NCBI RefSeq assembly: GCF_018736145.1
Contig: NZ_CP059997.1
Location: 6,199,501-6,263,500 of the forward strand
Length of the DNA stretch: 64,000 nt
Reading direction: 5' to 3'
DNA from: Amycolatopsis sp. CA-230715
GTDB taxonomy: Bacteria > Actinomycetota > Actinomycetes > Mycobacteriales > Pseudonocardiaceae
Shown here one piece after another: positions 50,123-58,098 of the stretch (position 1 is its first letter; each line of letters opens with the position of its first letter). The position numbers and the translations under genes are program-made. Under the pieces are notes generated by a model that worked only from the letters and a program-made list of their open reading frames with translations, did no database searches and was not told where the DNA came from.

Positions 50123-50763
50123 CGCGTCGCCCCGGGGAATCCGCACCGCGCGAACTTCACGATCGCCTCCGCGCGGCTGCGCGCCCCGGTCTTGCGCAGC
50201 ACGTTGCCGACGTGGAACTGCACGGTGTTGAGGCTGATCGCGAGTTCCTTCGCGATCTCGGAGTTCGAACGGCCGCGGGTGAGCTGCAGCAGCACCTGCC
50301 ACTCCCGGTCGGTGAGGTGGAACGCCACCGACGCCGAACCGCTCCTGGTGGCCGCCAGGTCGAAGACCGCGACGTCGAGCTGGTCGCTGGTGGTCATCAG
50401 GCACATCAGCCTGCTCGGGGTGGCGCTGGACCCGGCGATCACGCGGACGCCTCGGCCCCAGTGCGCCCTGCCCAGCGTGCCAGCGACTTCGTCGGCCGCC
50501 ACGACCGCGATCGAGAGGCCGGGCGATATGCCGCCGACGGCCGAGATCAGGTTACGCGCGTGGTGGCCCGAATCGGCCATCAAGACGAGCCAGTCCGGCT
50601 GGTAGTGCCGGACGAACGTGGGTGTCAACGCGGAACTCTTCGGGCAACGGATGATCTTCGCGTACGAATCGGTGAATTCCCGCTCCCATTGTTCCTGCGT
50701 CTCGGCGCAGCCGGCAACGGCGACGGTTGTCAGTTCTTGGCGTGACTCTGTTATTGTGTGCAA
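50119..50763 (-). CDS. LuxR-type regulator with non-receiver N-terminal domain
   Basis: 214 residues. C-terminal LuxR domain: LTDREWQVLLQLTRGRSNSEIAKELAISLNTVQFHVGNVLRKTGARSRAEAI. The N-terminal about 140 residues have no recognisable receiver Asp motif. It is divergent from the methyltransferase gene at 51081, which begins the lanthipeptide operon, so it is the likely cluster activator. It is coupled to the downstream oxidoreductase by ATGA. Confidence 0.85.
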   Translation of the reverse strand: MHTITESRQELTTVAVAGCAETQEQWEREFTDSYAKIIRCPKSSALTPTFVRHYQPDWLVLMADSGHHARNLISAVGGISPGLSIAVVAADEVAGTLGRAHWGRGVRVIAGSSATPSRLMCLMTTSDQLDVAVFDLAATRSGSASVAFHLTDREWQVLLQLTRGRSNSEIAKELAISLNTVQFHVGNVLRKTGARSRAEAIVKFARCGFPGATR

Positions 50764-50829
50764 GTTTCCCTCTTTTCGCCGTCCGGTTTCCCGATCGGCG
50801 TCCCCAGTGAGGCTGCCTTGTCCGGTCGA

Positions 50830-50860
50830 ACTGTAGCGAAAAACTCGGCGAGCGTGTCAA
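50830..50860 (-). promoter_or_regulatory. Candidate promoter of the LuxR-oxidoreductase operon
   Basis: On the minus strand TTGACA (50860-50855) and TACAGT (50835-50830) are 19 nt apart, about 65 nt before the LuxR start. The spacing is one or two nt longer than ideal for a housekeeping sigma factor. Confidence 0.45.
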
Positions 50861-50968
50861 GCGTTGCCGGGCCGAGGAGTCGCGTTACGCCGAACGGTGC
50901 AACAGAAAAGTCCAGTAGACGATCTTGAGTTGTCGTGGGTAGCGTTGTTCTCGTTCGGTTGCGTCGCC

Positions 50969-50981
50969 GATTCCGGGAATC
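50969..50981. promoter_or_regulatory. GATTCC-G-GGAATC palindrome before the lanthipeptide operon
   Basis: Perfect 6-nt arms with one central base, about 100 nt upstream of the methyltransferase start, in the divergent gap. Candidate regulator site. Confidence 0.4.
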
Positions 50982-51080
50982 TGCCGACTGGTTCCGCACT
51001 TTTTCGCGTCCAGTCTTTGTGTCATTTTTGAATTAAACCGGGTTTTTCCGGTCCGCTGAAAACGAACTGAGGAGCCAGGG

Positions 51081-51827
51081 GTGAATCCTGCCGGAAAGAG
51101 CTACGGCGAGTCGATGGCGGCGATCTACGACCTGATCTACCCGGACTCCGGGGAGGCGAAGCTGGCGGCCGAGTTCGTCGCCGGGCTGTGCCCCGAGGAC
51201 GGGACCGTCGTGGAGCTCGGGATCGGCACCGGACGCGTCGCGACCCACATCGCGGGCACCGGCCGGAAGGTGTACGGCATCGACTCCTCGCCCGAGATGC
51301 TCGCCAAGCTCCGCGAACGGGACCCCGAAGGGCGGATCACCGCGCTGGAGGGCGATTTCTCGGCGACGACGGTCATCGAGGACGCCGACGTCGTGCTGAT
51401 GGCGATCAACACCCTCGGCGCGCTGCTCACGCAGGAGGCCCAGGTCGAAACCGTGCTCCGGATCGGGGAGCAGCTCAGGGACGGCGGGGCCGCCGTGCTC
51501 GAGACGATCGGCCCCGGTGAGATGTACCGCCGGACCTACCCGGTCACCAGCGCGCAGGCGCTTTCCGCCGATTCGATGGTCATCGCCACGGCGCAGGCCG
51601 ACAAGGCGAGCCAGACCGCGGTGGCCACCTACTGCGTCCTCGGTTCCGGCGGCCTCCGGATCGGCCAGGAGGCGGGCAGGCACATCTGGCCGTCGGAACT
51701 CGACCTGATGGCCAAGCTCGCCGGCCTCCGGCTGGAAGGCCGCTGGTCGGGATGGCGCCGGGAACAGCCCACCGGCGACCACGACCGCGTCATTTCGGTT
51801 TACCGGAAGCCGGGTTCGGCGTCATGA
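51081..51827 (+). CDS. SAM-dependent methyltransferase, lanthipeptide tailoring candidate
   Basis: 248 residues, class I fold. SAM motif VVELGIGTGRVATHIA (about 37-52) and acidic end GIDSSPEML; post-motif VVLMAINTLGALL. GTG start with GAGGAGCCAGG upstream. It opens the plus-strand operon methyltransferase-kinase-lyase-precursor-LanX-LLM and overlaps the kinase start by ATGA. In lexapeptide and cacaoidin-type class V clusters, methyltransferases put N,N-dimethyl groups on the peptide N-terminus; the same role is likely here. Confidence 0.86.
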   Translation: MNPAGKSYGESMAAIYDLIYPDSGEAKLAAEFVAGLCPEDGTVVELGIGTGRVATHIAGTGRKVYGIDSSPEMLAKLRERDPEGRITALEGDFSATTVIEDADVVLMAINTLGALLTQEAQVETVLRIGEQLRDGGAAVLETIGPGEMYRRTYPVTSAQALSADSMVIATAQADKASQTAVATYCVLGSGGLRIGQEAGRHIWPSELDLMAKLAGLRLEGRWSGWRREQPTGDHDRVISVYRKPGSAS

Positions 51828-52912
51828 CGGCCGTCGAAACCCCGCCGGTGTTCGCCACGCTGTCGGAGCTGGCCGGGTCCGAGGCGACCGGCACCTTGTT
51901 GCGCGGCCTCGGCCTCGGCGGCTTCGTGCCGGAATCCGGGGTGTCCTATCTCGGCCGCAACCAGAACTGCGCGGGGCGGACCACCGCCGGTGCCGAAGTG
52001 TTCGTGAAGAAGATCGACGGAGCCGCGGTGCAGTTCGAGCGCGCCGTCCGGTTCGAGGAAATGAACCGCGAACGCGGCGGCGGCGGAGTGCGGGCCCCGA
52101 GCCTGCTCGGGCACGACGAACGCAACGGCCTGCTGGTGTTCGAACGCGTGCTCGGTCACCGCAGCGGTGCGGAACTCGCCACCGATGACCGGATCACCGC
52201 GTCGGACTGCGCGCGGATGGGCGCGCTGCTGGGCAGGCTGCACGGGTTCCCGGCGGCCGACCCGACCCGGTTCGGCGCCGCCCAGTCCGTTCTCCCGGAA
52301 GAGCCCGCGCTTCGCAGGCTCTCCGCCGCGCAGTTCGTCGAACTCAGCGCCGCCGAGCTGGAGCTGTGGAACCTGATCCAGTACGACCGCGTGCTGCTGG
52401 CGGCCGTCGACCGGCTGCGCGAACACGAGCGCGCCGCGGTGCACCGCCCGATCCACGCCGATCTCCGGCTGGACCAGTACCTGATCGACGGCGCGAGCGT
52501 CTACTTGACGGACTGGGAGGAATTCCGGCTCGGCGACCCGGCGCGCGACGTGGGGGGCTTCGTCGGGGAATGGCTCTACCGCGCGGTGCTGGGCATCGCG
52601 GGCAACGGTGACGACGACCTGTCCGGGCACGAGGGCGTGCTGCGCCGCGGGGTGGCCGAGATCGCGGGGATCCGGCCCCTGGTCTCTTCCTTCTGGCGCG
52701 GCTACCGCGAGGCCGCGGACTTCGCCGACGCCGGACTCGCCGCGCGAGCCGTCGGCTACGCCGGCTGGCACACCTTCGAACGCCTCTTCGCCTCCGCGCG
52801 GTTCGGCCCCCGGCTGTCCGCGACCCAGCGCGCCGTGGTGGGCGTCGGCAGGACGGCACTGGTCCGCCCGGAGAAGTTCTTCACCGCGCTCGGACTGGAG
52901 GACCACCGATGA
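51824..52912 (+). CDS. lanK: APH-like peptide Ser/Thr kinase (LanK-like), second copy
   Basis: 362 residues. Same design as the kinase at 6977: nucleotide Lys in VFVKKIDG (about 62), catalytic loop HADLRLDQ (His 211, Asp 213) and TDWEEFRLGDPARD (Asp 230). It should phosphorylate Ser/Thr of the precursor at 53897. It overlaps the methyltransferase and lyase genes by 4 nt each (ATGA). The N-terminal about 20 residues differ from the first copy; the rest aligns well, so both loci use one kinase family. Confidence 0.85.
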   Translation: MTAVETPPVFATLSELAGSEATGTLLRGLGLGGFVPESGVSYLGRNQNCAGRTTAGAEVFVKKIDGAAVQFERAVRFEEMNRERGGGGVRAPSLLGHDERNGLLVFERVLGHRSGAELATDDRITASDCARMGALLGRLHGFPAADPTRFGAAQSVLPEEPALRRLSAAQFVELSAAELELWNLIQYDRVLLAAVDRLREHERAAVHRPIHADLRLDQYLIDGASVYLTDWEEFRLGDPARDVGGFVGEWLYRAVLGIAGNGDDDLSGHEGVLRRGVAEIAGIRPLVSSFWRGYREAADFADAGLAARAVGYAGWHTFERLFASARFGPRLSATQRAVVGVGRTALVRPEKFFTALGLEDHR

Positions 52913-53826
52913 CCCGGACCGCTCCCGTGCTCGCGGACCGCCTTTCCGCCGTGCTCGGCGGCATCACCGTCGACCTCCCCGCGCTCACCGCCGTGGCCGG
53001 GGATCGGGCGGTGACCGCGACGAGCCGTGCCGAGTTGAAGGGAAAGCTCGCCTCCGCCGTGTACGAGCACTTCCACCAGGGTGCGGCGGAAACCTCGGCG
53101 ATGCCGCGGTACCGCGATCCCGGGATCGAAGGCCCGCTGATCGAAGCGGTCCCGCACGCCACCACACCGACGCCGGTCCGCCCGATTTCGCGGGAGGGCG
53201 CCGACGCGGTCGTCACCGTGGGCGGTGTGCGCGTCCGGCTTTCCGCCGAGGACCTGCGCGAAGGCGGGACCGTCGCGGCGCTGCCGTCGGTGCGACCGAA
53301 CCTGTCGCCGGGTTTCCTGCTCGTGGACGGATCCGCGGGGGCTCCTCGCGGGCGGATCGTGCGCCTGTACGTGCGCCTCGCCGATCCCGTCGAGGGGCGG
53401 ACCGTCTGGGCACGGGTTCTCGAACGGCTCGAGTCGGCGGGTTTGCCCTACCGGGCGAAGACGCTCACGGTCGCGGAATCCTATCCGCGCAACGACGCGC
53501 TCGTGGTCTACGCCGACGCGGAAGACGAGCGAACCGCGGCGGAATCGGTCTGCGACGCGGCCTCCGTGGTAGCGCCCGGTTCCGGTGGGTCGCCGTTCGC
53601 CGCACCCATCGCGCCAGGGGTCTCCGTCGCCAGCGAACCGGACGACCCGCGGCAGGGGCGACCGCGGCAGAGCTTCGGCGAGCACCGGGCCGAAGCCGTC
53701 GTCGAGGGGATTTTGGCCTACCACCAAGGGGAAGCGGGCTCGGATCCGCGGGCGTCCGTGGCGACCGCGCTCACCGCCGCCGGGTGCGATCCCGCGGCAC
53801 CGGAGCGCAACCTCGCCCGCCATTGA
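52909..53826 (+). CDS. lanY: HopA1-type lanthipeptide lyase (LanY-like), second copy
   Basis: 305 residues. Shares with the protein at 6003 the blocks SRAELKGKLASAVYEHFHQG, RPNLSPGFLLVDG, IVRLYVRL, PRNDALVVYADAE and GVSVASEPDDPR followed by QSFGEHRAEA. Expected to eliminate phosphate to give dehydroamino acids. It follows the kinase with an ATGA overlap. A 70-nt gap with an A-rich RBS separates it from the precursor gene. Confidence 0.84.
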   Translation: MTRTAPVLADRLSAVLGGITVDLPALTAVAGDRAVTATSRAELKGKLASAVYEHFHQGAAETSAMPRYRDPGIEGPLIEAVPHATTPTPVRPISREGADAVVTVGGVRVRLSAEDLREGGTVAALPSVRPNLSPGFLLVDGSAGAPRGRIVRLYVRLADPVEGRTVWARVLERLESAGLPYRAKTLTVAESYPRNDALVVYADAEDERTAAESVCDAASVVAPGSGGSPFAAPIAPGVSVASEPDDPRQGRPRQSFGEHRAEAVVEGILAYHQGEAGSDPRASVATALTAAGCDPAAPERNLARH

Positions 53827-53896
53827 CTTCCCAGGGCATCGGGATCGTCCAGGGAAGAAACAAATAGGGGAACAACCAGAAAAGAAAGGAAGTGCC

Positions 53897-54088
53897 ATGC
53901 AGCTCGTCGAGAACACCTTGACCACCGCGGACACCGCCCTGCTGGAGGAACTGGTCGACGGTTACGGCACCTACACCGATGCCACCGAGCTCGACCTCCA
54001 GGTCCACGCGGGCTCGGACCTGGTGGCGTGCCTGACCTGCATCAGCCTGACCGTCACGATCAGCACGCTCATCGCCGGCTGCGGCTGA
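53897..54088 (+). CDS. lanA: Lanthipeptide precursor, class V
   Basis: 63 residues. Leader-like part MQLVENTLTTADTALLEELV has an acidic LLEELVDGY segment. The C-terminal core-like part VACLTCISLTVTISTLIAGC then Gly has three Cys and seven Ser/Thr, hydrophobic overall. It aligns with the first locus's core around C-x2/3-C...TVT and the near-C-terminal Cys. AAAGGAAG precedes the ATG. The downstream hairpins and the position between lyase and LanX strongly support it as the locus's substrate. Leader cut site not determined. Confidence 0.84.
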   Translation: MQLVENTLTTADTALLEELVDGYGTYTDATELDLQVHAGSDLVACLTCISLTVTISTLIAGCG

Positions 54089-54094
54089 GTCCCG

Positions 54095-54163
54095 GCTCCG
54101 CCCGGTGCGGAGCGCTGTACCGACTCCGGTGTGCGGGCACGGGAAACCGTGCCCGCACACCGG
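54095..54163 (+). terminator. Tandem hairpins after the precursor gene
   Basis: GCTCCGC-ccggt-GCGGAGC (54095-54113) and a 17-bp perfect stem CCGGTGTGCGGGCACGG / complement closed by a GAAA tetraloop (54126-54163). There is no T-tract. They begin 6 nt after the stop and should stabilise or partly terminate the precursor mRNA, so that LanX and the oxidoreductase are expressed at lower level. Confidence 0.72.
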
Positions 54164-54186
54164 TTCCACCGACACAGGGGACGATC

Positions 54187-55110
54187 ATGAGCGAAGCAGG
54201 GGAACGCGTGCTCTCGTACGAGACCTTCAACGTCCGTACCGACGTCTTCCACCACGATTCCGGCGCCTATCGCTGGCGTGAAACCACGGGCCGGATGGGG
54301 ATCGCGCCCGCGGTCTTCGCGCCGGAAGAGGCGCTCGCCGCGTTCGAGGACGCGGGAACGCCCCGGATCGGGTTCGCCGTCGCGCGACCGGTCGCCGACG
54401 GGATCGAGTACCGGGTGCCGTCGCCGTTGAGCGTCGGCTGGCGGTTGCTCGGCGCCAAGATCCGTCCCGGCGACGCCGTCGGCCTCGCCGCCGCGCTGGG
54501 CGGCGCGTTGCGCGGACTGCACCGGAAACCGGTGCCGCCCGGCTACGCCGAGGTGCCGCGCCGCCTGCGCGAGCTGTCCGATTGGGCCTGGTCGGGCCTC
54601 GGCACCCGCGACGCGTCGTTCCTGCACACCGCGGTCGCCGAACGGCTCGGCACCGCGCGCTGGAAGATCGTGCTCGACTGGTGCGCCGAACTGGTCGGAC
54701 GGCGGGCCTGCCTGTGCCACGGCGCGGTGACGCTCGGCCATCTCGTGCCGGACGAGGAGCTCTCGCGGGGATGGCTGCTGACCGGGCCGGACATCGGTGC
54801 TTCCGGGCCCGAGGTCGACGTCGGGAAGTTCCTCGCCGAGATCCCGGCCTACACCGAAATAACCGGGATGATGGAGCGCGGCGCGCTCGACCTCGGCGAG
54901 ATCGCCCGCGCCTTCCTCGACGGGTACGGCGACGGCGTCGACCGTGACCGGACGGGCAGAGCCGCCACCGTGATGTACCTGTCGGGGCTGCGGCACGTCG
55001 CGGCCCACCTCGGGTGGCGAGAGCTCATCAACGCGAGGATCGACCGCCTCGCCGACATGATCGACGGCGCCGGGCGGTCGCTCGTGGCCGCGGGGGAGCC
55101 CCTGTGCTGA
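54187..55110 (+). CDS. Degenerate APH-fold protein, LanX-like
   Basis: 307 residues. It resembles an APH kinase in layout but lacks the catalytic residues: the catalytic-loop position reads LCHGAVTLGHLV (His 178, Gly, Ala instead of Asp) and the metal-binding region LTGPDIGASGPEVDVGKFLAEI. The position matches LxmX-like proteins of class V loci, the third, less understood member beside kinase and lyase. It may be a scaffold or a cyclase. Start ATG 54187 after the hairpins; the stop overlaps the next gene by 7 nt. Name not assigned because homology to LxmX cannot be checked here. Confidence 0.7.
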   Translation: MSEAGERVLSYETFNVRTDVFHHDSGAYRWRETTGRMGIAPAVFAPEEALAAFEDAGTPRIGFAVARPVADGIEYRVPSPLSVGWRLLGAKIRPGDAVGLAAALGGALRGLHRKPVPPGYAEVPRRLRELSDWAWSGLGTRDASFLHTAVAERLGTARWKIVLDWCAELVGRRACLCHGAVTLGHLVPDEELSRGWLLTGPDIGASGPEVDVGKFLAEIPAYTEITGMMERGALDLGEIARAFLDGYGDGVDRDRTGRAATVMYLSGLRHVAAHLGWRELINARIDRLADMIDGAGRSLVAAGEPLC

Positions 55111-56132
55111 CCGACCACGCCCGCGCCGCGAACGGGACCTCCGTCCTGTTCCCCGGAAACCCCACCTCGATCGACCTGGCCGCCCGCATCGCGAGCGCGG
55201 TGGCGGGGATCGGGCCGAGACGGCTGTGGTTCGGCCAGGTGCAGACCCTCGAACTGCACCAGCTGGTGGCCTACTTCGCCGGGCTCGGCATCCGCCTCCC
55301 GGTCGGCACCGCCGTGACGCTGACTCCGCTGCGGCATCCGTTCGAGGCGGCGCTGCACGCGCGCACCGTCGCCGCGCTGACCGGCCACCCGTTCGTCGCG
55401 GGCTACGGCCCCGCCGGGGACCAGGATCGCCGCCTGCTGACCGGCGCCGACTACCGCAGCCCGCGCGCGGCCACCGTCGAGTACCTGACGATCCTGCGCG
55501 GCCTGCTCGCGGGTGAGCCGGTCGACTTCGCCGGCGACTACTTCTCGACGAACTCGAAGCTGATCCCCGTGCCGCATCCACCGGTCGAAATCGGTGCCGG
55601 GGTGCTCCGGCCCGCGATGGCGGGTTCGGTGGGCGAGATCGCCGACGTCGCCATCACCTGGATGACGCCCCCGTCGTTCGTCGCGGGCGAGCTCGTGCCC
55701 GCGCTGGAGGCCGCCGCGCGCCGGGCCGGTCGCGACCGGCGCGCGCGGATCGCGACCGTGGTGCCGATCGCGCTGGAACGCGCCCACCGGGACCCCTGCC
55801 GCCTCGCCACCGAGGTGGTGGGCACGCACGTGACCCGGCCGCACTACGCGGACATGCTGCGGCGCGCCGGTGTGCCGGTGGACCACACCGACCGCGAGGG
55901 CGGGGTGCGGATGCTGGTGGATTCCGGCGTTTTCGCTTACGGGCCACCGGAAACCGTGGCCGGGCGGATCCGTGAGTACTACGCCGCCGGTGTCGACGAA
56001 GTGATCCTGCACGTCGGTGGCGTCGGGAACGTCGAGGGCGTGGAGCCCGCACTCCGCGACCTCCGGCTCGTCTTCGACGAGATCAGGGCCGACGCCGGTG
56101 AGTTCGAAGACCGGAAGACACCGGTGAGGTGA
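55104..56132 (+). CDS. Luciferase-like oxidoreductase, LanJ(C)-type candidate
   Basis: 342 residues, GTG start inside the end of the LanX candidate. LLM-class features: LWFGQVQTLELHQLVAYFAGLGIRLPVGTAVTLTPLRHPFEAALHARTVAALTGHPFVAGYGPAG, and later GPPETVAGRIREYYAAGVDEVILHVGG. In lexapeptide-type loci an F420H2-dependent enzyme reduces dehydroalanine to D-alanine, so this is the likely reductase of the locus. Distant from the LLM protein at 44175. It is the last gene before the ATP synthase operon (91-nt gap). Confidence 0.83.
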   Translation: MLTDHARAANGTSVLFPGNPTSIDLAARIASAVAGIGPRRLWFGQVQTLELHQLVAYFAGLGIRLPVGTAVTLTPLRHPFEAALHARTVAALTGHPFVAGYGPAGDQDRRLLTGADYRSPRAATVEYLTILRGLLAGEPVDFAGDYFSTNSKLIPVPHPPVEIGAGVLRPAMAGSVGEIADVAITWMTPPSFVAGELVPALEAAARRAGRDRRARIATVVPIALERAHRDPCRLATEVVGTHVTRPHYADMLRRAGVPVDHTDREGGVRMLVDSGVFAYGPPETVAGRIREYYAAGVDEVILHVGGVGNVEGVEPALRDLRLVFDEIRADAGEFEDRKTPVR

Positions 56133-56222
56133 CGGACCGGGAACCCGCTTCGGCGGGAGCCGCCGCCGTGCCCGATCATGTGCGCGTCTAGACTGAGGGC
56201 TTCGCGACCAGGGAGCAGTGCA

Positions 56223-56690
56223 GTGAGTGACGCCCAGACCGAGCAGGCTCAGACCGGCGAACCCGAGAGCCCGTACGCCCCGTCTGTGCTGAAGCTGCAG
56301 GCCGCGATGAAGAAGGCGACCCTGATCGCGCTGCCCGTCGTGATCGTCGCCGCGGTGGTGATCGCGGTGATCGTGAAGGGCACCGGCGGGCTTTACGGCG
56401 CCTTGCTCGGCGGCGTGCTGGCGCTCGGCTCGTCCCTGCTGACGCTGACCATCATGCGCTACAGCGCGCACCAGTCGCCCCAGTTCGCGATGGCGGCCGT
56501 CCTCGGTGGATACGCGCTGAAGCTGATCGTCCTCTTCGGCCTGACGTTCGCGCTCAAGGGCGTCACGGTGATCGACCGGTACAGCTTCGGACTGACCTTC
56601 GCCGCCTGCGTCGTGGTGGCCGCGACGGTGGAGGGCAGGGCGTTCATGACGACGAAGACCCCCACCGTCATCCCCAACAGCTCGCTTTAG
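56223..56690 (+). CDS. atpI: ATP synthase-associated membrane protein (AtpI-like)
   Basis: 155 residues, GTG start. An N-terminal hydrophilic tail of about 30 residues precedes four membrane segments (LIALPVVIVAAVVIAVIV, GALLGGVLALGSSLLTLTI, AMAAVLGGYALKLIVLFGLTFAL, YSFGLTFAACVVVAATV). AtpI-like proteins assist c-ring assembly. Position just before atpB identifies it. It is separated from atpB by 254 nt that probably hold the main atp promoter. Confidence 0.85.
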   Translation: MSDAQTEQAQTGEPESPYAPSVLKLQAAMKKATLIALPVVIVAAVVIAVIVKGTGGLYGALLGGVLALGSSLLTLTIMRYSAHQSPQFAMAAVLGGYALKLIVLFGLTFALKGVTVIDRYSFGLTFAACVVVAATVEGRAFMTTKTPTVIPNSSL

Positions 56691-56944
56691 GAGTACGCCT
56701 GTACGGCGTCCTCCGCCCGGCTGATATGGTCCGTTTCGCGGGGGCGACCATGGTCGCACTCCCAGTTGACGAACTCCGGGTAGCAGCGTGGCGATCAGTC
56801 GTATCGTCGTTCCCGCTTCCGGGCCACGTTACTGGAGGGGCAGCCGCCTCCGAGTACCCGAAACGTATCGGGTACGTTAAGTCCAGATCGTGACGATTCC
56901 CCCGGCGGAGTGAACGCCGGCCGGGAGAACCGGAAGGAGCCCCG
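56691..56944 (+). promoter_or_regulatory. atpI-atpB gap, probable atp operon promoter region
   Basis: 254 bp with no gene. Contains CCCG-aaacgtat-CGGG (about 56858-56873) and CCGGCGG...CCGGCCGG-rich arms just before the RBS. No consensus -35/-10 pair stands out. Confidence 0.4.
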
Positions 56945-57727
56945 TTGGGCGCGCTGGTACTGGCCTCGGGCGGCGAGTTCATCCCCCCAGGCCCGCAGGA
57001 CCTCGACCTCCCGCCGATCTTCGGCGGAGTGACCAAGCCGATGCTGCTGGTCGTCCTGGCCATGATCATCATTGCGGCGTACTTCCTGCTGTCCTCGCGG
57101 AACCTCAAGATCGTGCCGACGAAGTCGCAGTTCCTGGCCGAGTCGGCGTACGACTTCGGCCGCAACAGCATCGCGCGGCAGCAGATCGGCTCCGAGAACT
57201 TCCGGCCGTACATCCCGCTGATCCTGACCATCTTCACCTTCGTGCTGGTGAACAACCTGTTCGGGATGTTCCCGTTCATCCAGTACCCCACGATGGCGCA
57301 CATCGGATTCCCGATCGCGCTTTCGGTGCTCGTGGTCTACCCGGTCTACCACATCGCGGGTATTCGCCGGCACGGTTTCTTCGGCTACATGAAGCACCAG
57401 CTCGTGCTGCCGAACATCCCGGTCTGGGTGCTGCCGCTGCTGATCGTCATCGAGTTCTTCCAGAAGTTCGTGCTGAACCCGCTGACGCTCGCGATCCGAG
57501 TTTTCGCCGCGATGCTGGCCGGTCACCTGATCATCGCGGTGTTCACCATCGGCGGGCACTTCCTGCTGGAGCAGGCCAACTGGGGCCTGAAAGGCACTTC
57601 GATCGTTTCATTCGTGATCGCCATCGCGATGGCGCTGCTCGAGGTGTTCATCCAGATTCTGCAGGCCTACATTTTCGCTCTCCTTTCCGCCGGGTACATC
57701 GGCGCCGCGGTGGCGAGCGAGCACTAA
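56945..57727 (+). CDS. atpB: ATP synthase F0 subunit a
   Basis: 260 residues, TTG start with AAGGAG 7 nt before. Proton half-channel subunit; the essential Arg is in NPLTLAIRVFAAMLAGHL (about 187). The expected membrane helices are present and the C-terminus (AYIFALLSAGYIGAAVASEH) is typical. Confidence 0.96.
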   Translation: MGALVLASGGEFIPPGPQDLDLPPIFGGVTKPMLLVVLAMIIIAAYFLLSSRNLKIVPTKSQFLAESAYDFGRNSIARQQIGSENFRPYIPLILTIFTFVLVNNLFGMFPFIQYPTMAHIGFPIALSVLVVYPVYHIAGIRRHGFFGYMKHQLVLPNIPVWVLPLLIVIEFFQKFVLNPLTLAIRVFAAMLAGHLIIAVFTIGGHFLLEQANWGLKGTSIVSFVIAIAMALLEVFIQILQAYIFALLSAGYIGAAVASEH

Positions 57728-57823
57728 TCGAAAACAGCGGCAGTACCCCTCCCAGCCGGGAGACACGGAGAAACCAAAGCCCCCGATCCGCGTAGTTGCG
57801 GACCGAGTTGGAAGGAAACGCAA

Positions 57824-58072
57824 GTGAGCAGCATTGTTTTGGCGCAGGAAGCCGCGAAGACCGTCAGCGACAGCGGTCTCGCCGCCATCGGCTACGGCCT
57901 CGCCGCGATCGGCCCCGGTATCGGTGTGGGTCTCGTCTTCGCCGCGGTCATCAACGGCACCGCCCGCCAGCCCGAGGCGCAGGGCAAGCTGATGAACATG
58001 GGCTTCTCGACCTTCATCTTCACCGAGGTGCTCGCGCTGCTGGGCTTCGTGCTCTACTTCATCGCGTCCTGA
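57824..58072 (+). CDS. atpE: ATP synthase F0 subunit c
   Basis: 82 residues, GTG start. Two-helix hairpin: GYGLAAIGPGIGVGLVFAAV with the glycine-rich first helix, loop ARQPEA, and second helix with the proton-binding Glu 68 in FTEVLALLGFVLYF. The ring subunit of the ATP synthase rotor. Confidence 0.97.
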   Translation: MSSIVLAQEAAKTVSDSGLAAIGYGLAAIGPGIGVGLVFAAVINGTARQPEAQGKLMNMGFSTFIFTEVLALLGFVLYFIAS

Positions 58073-58098
58073 GCTGACGCCTCACTTAGGGAGACGTC

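Noticed and set aside
50751..50999. 82-codon minus-strand frame overlapping the LuxR start
   Set aside because: Contains the TTGACA/TACAGT promoter candidate and lacks a good RBS; considered as a hidden precursor but has no leader/core pattern.
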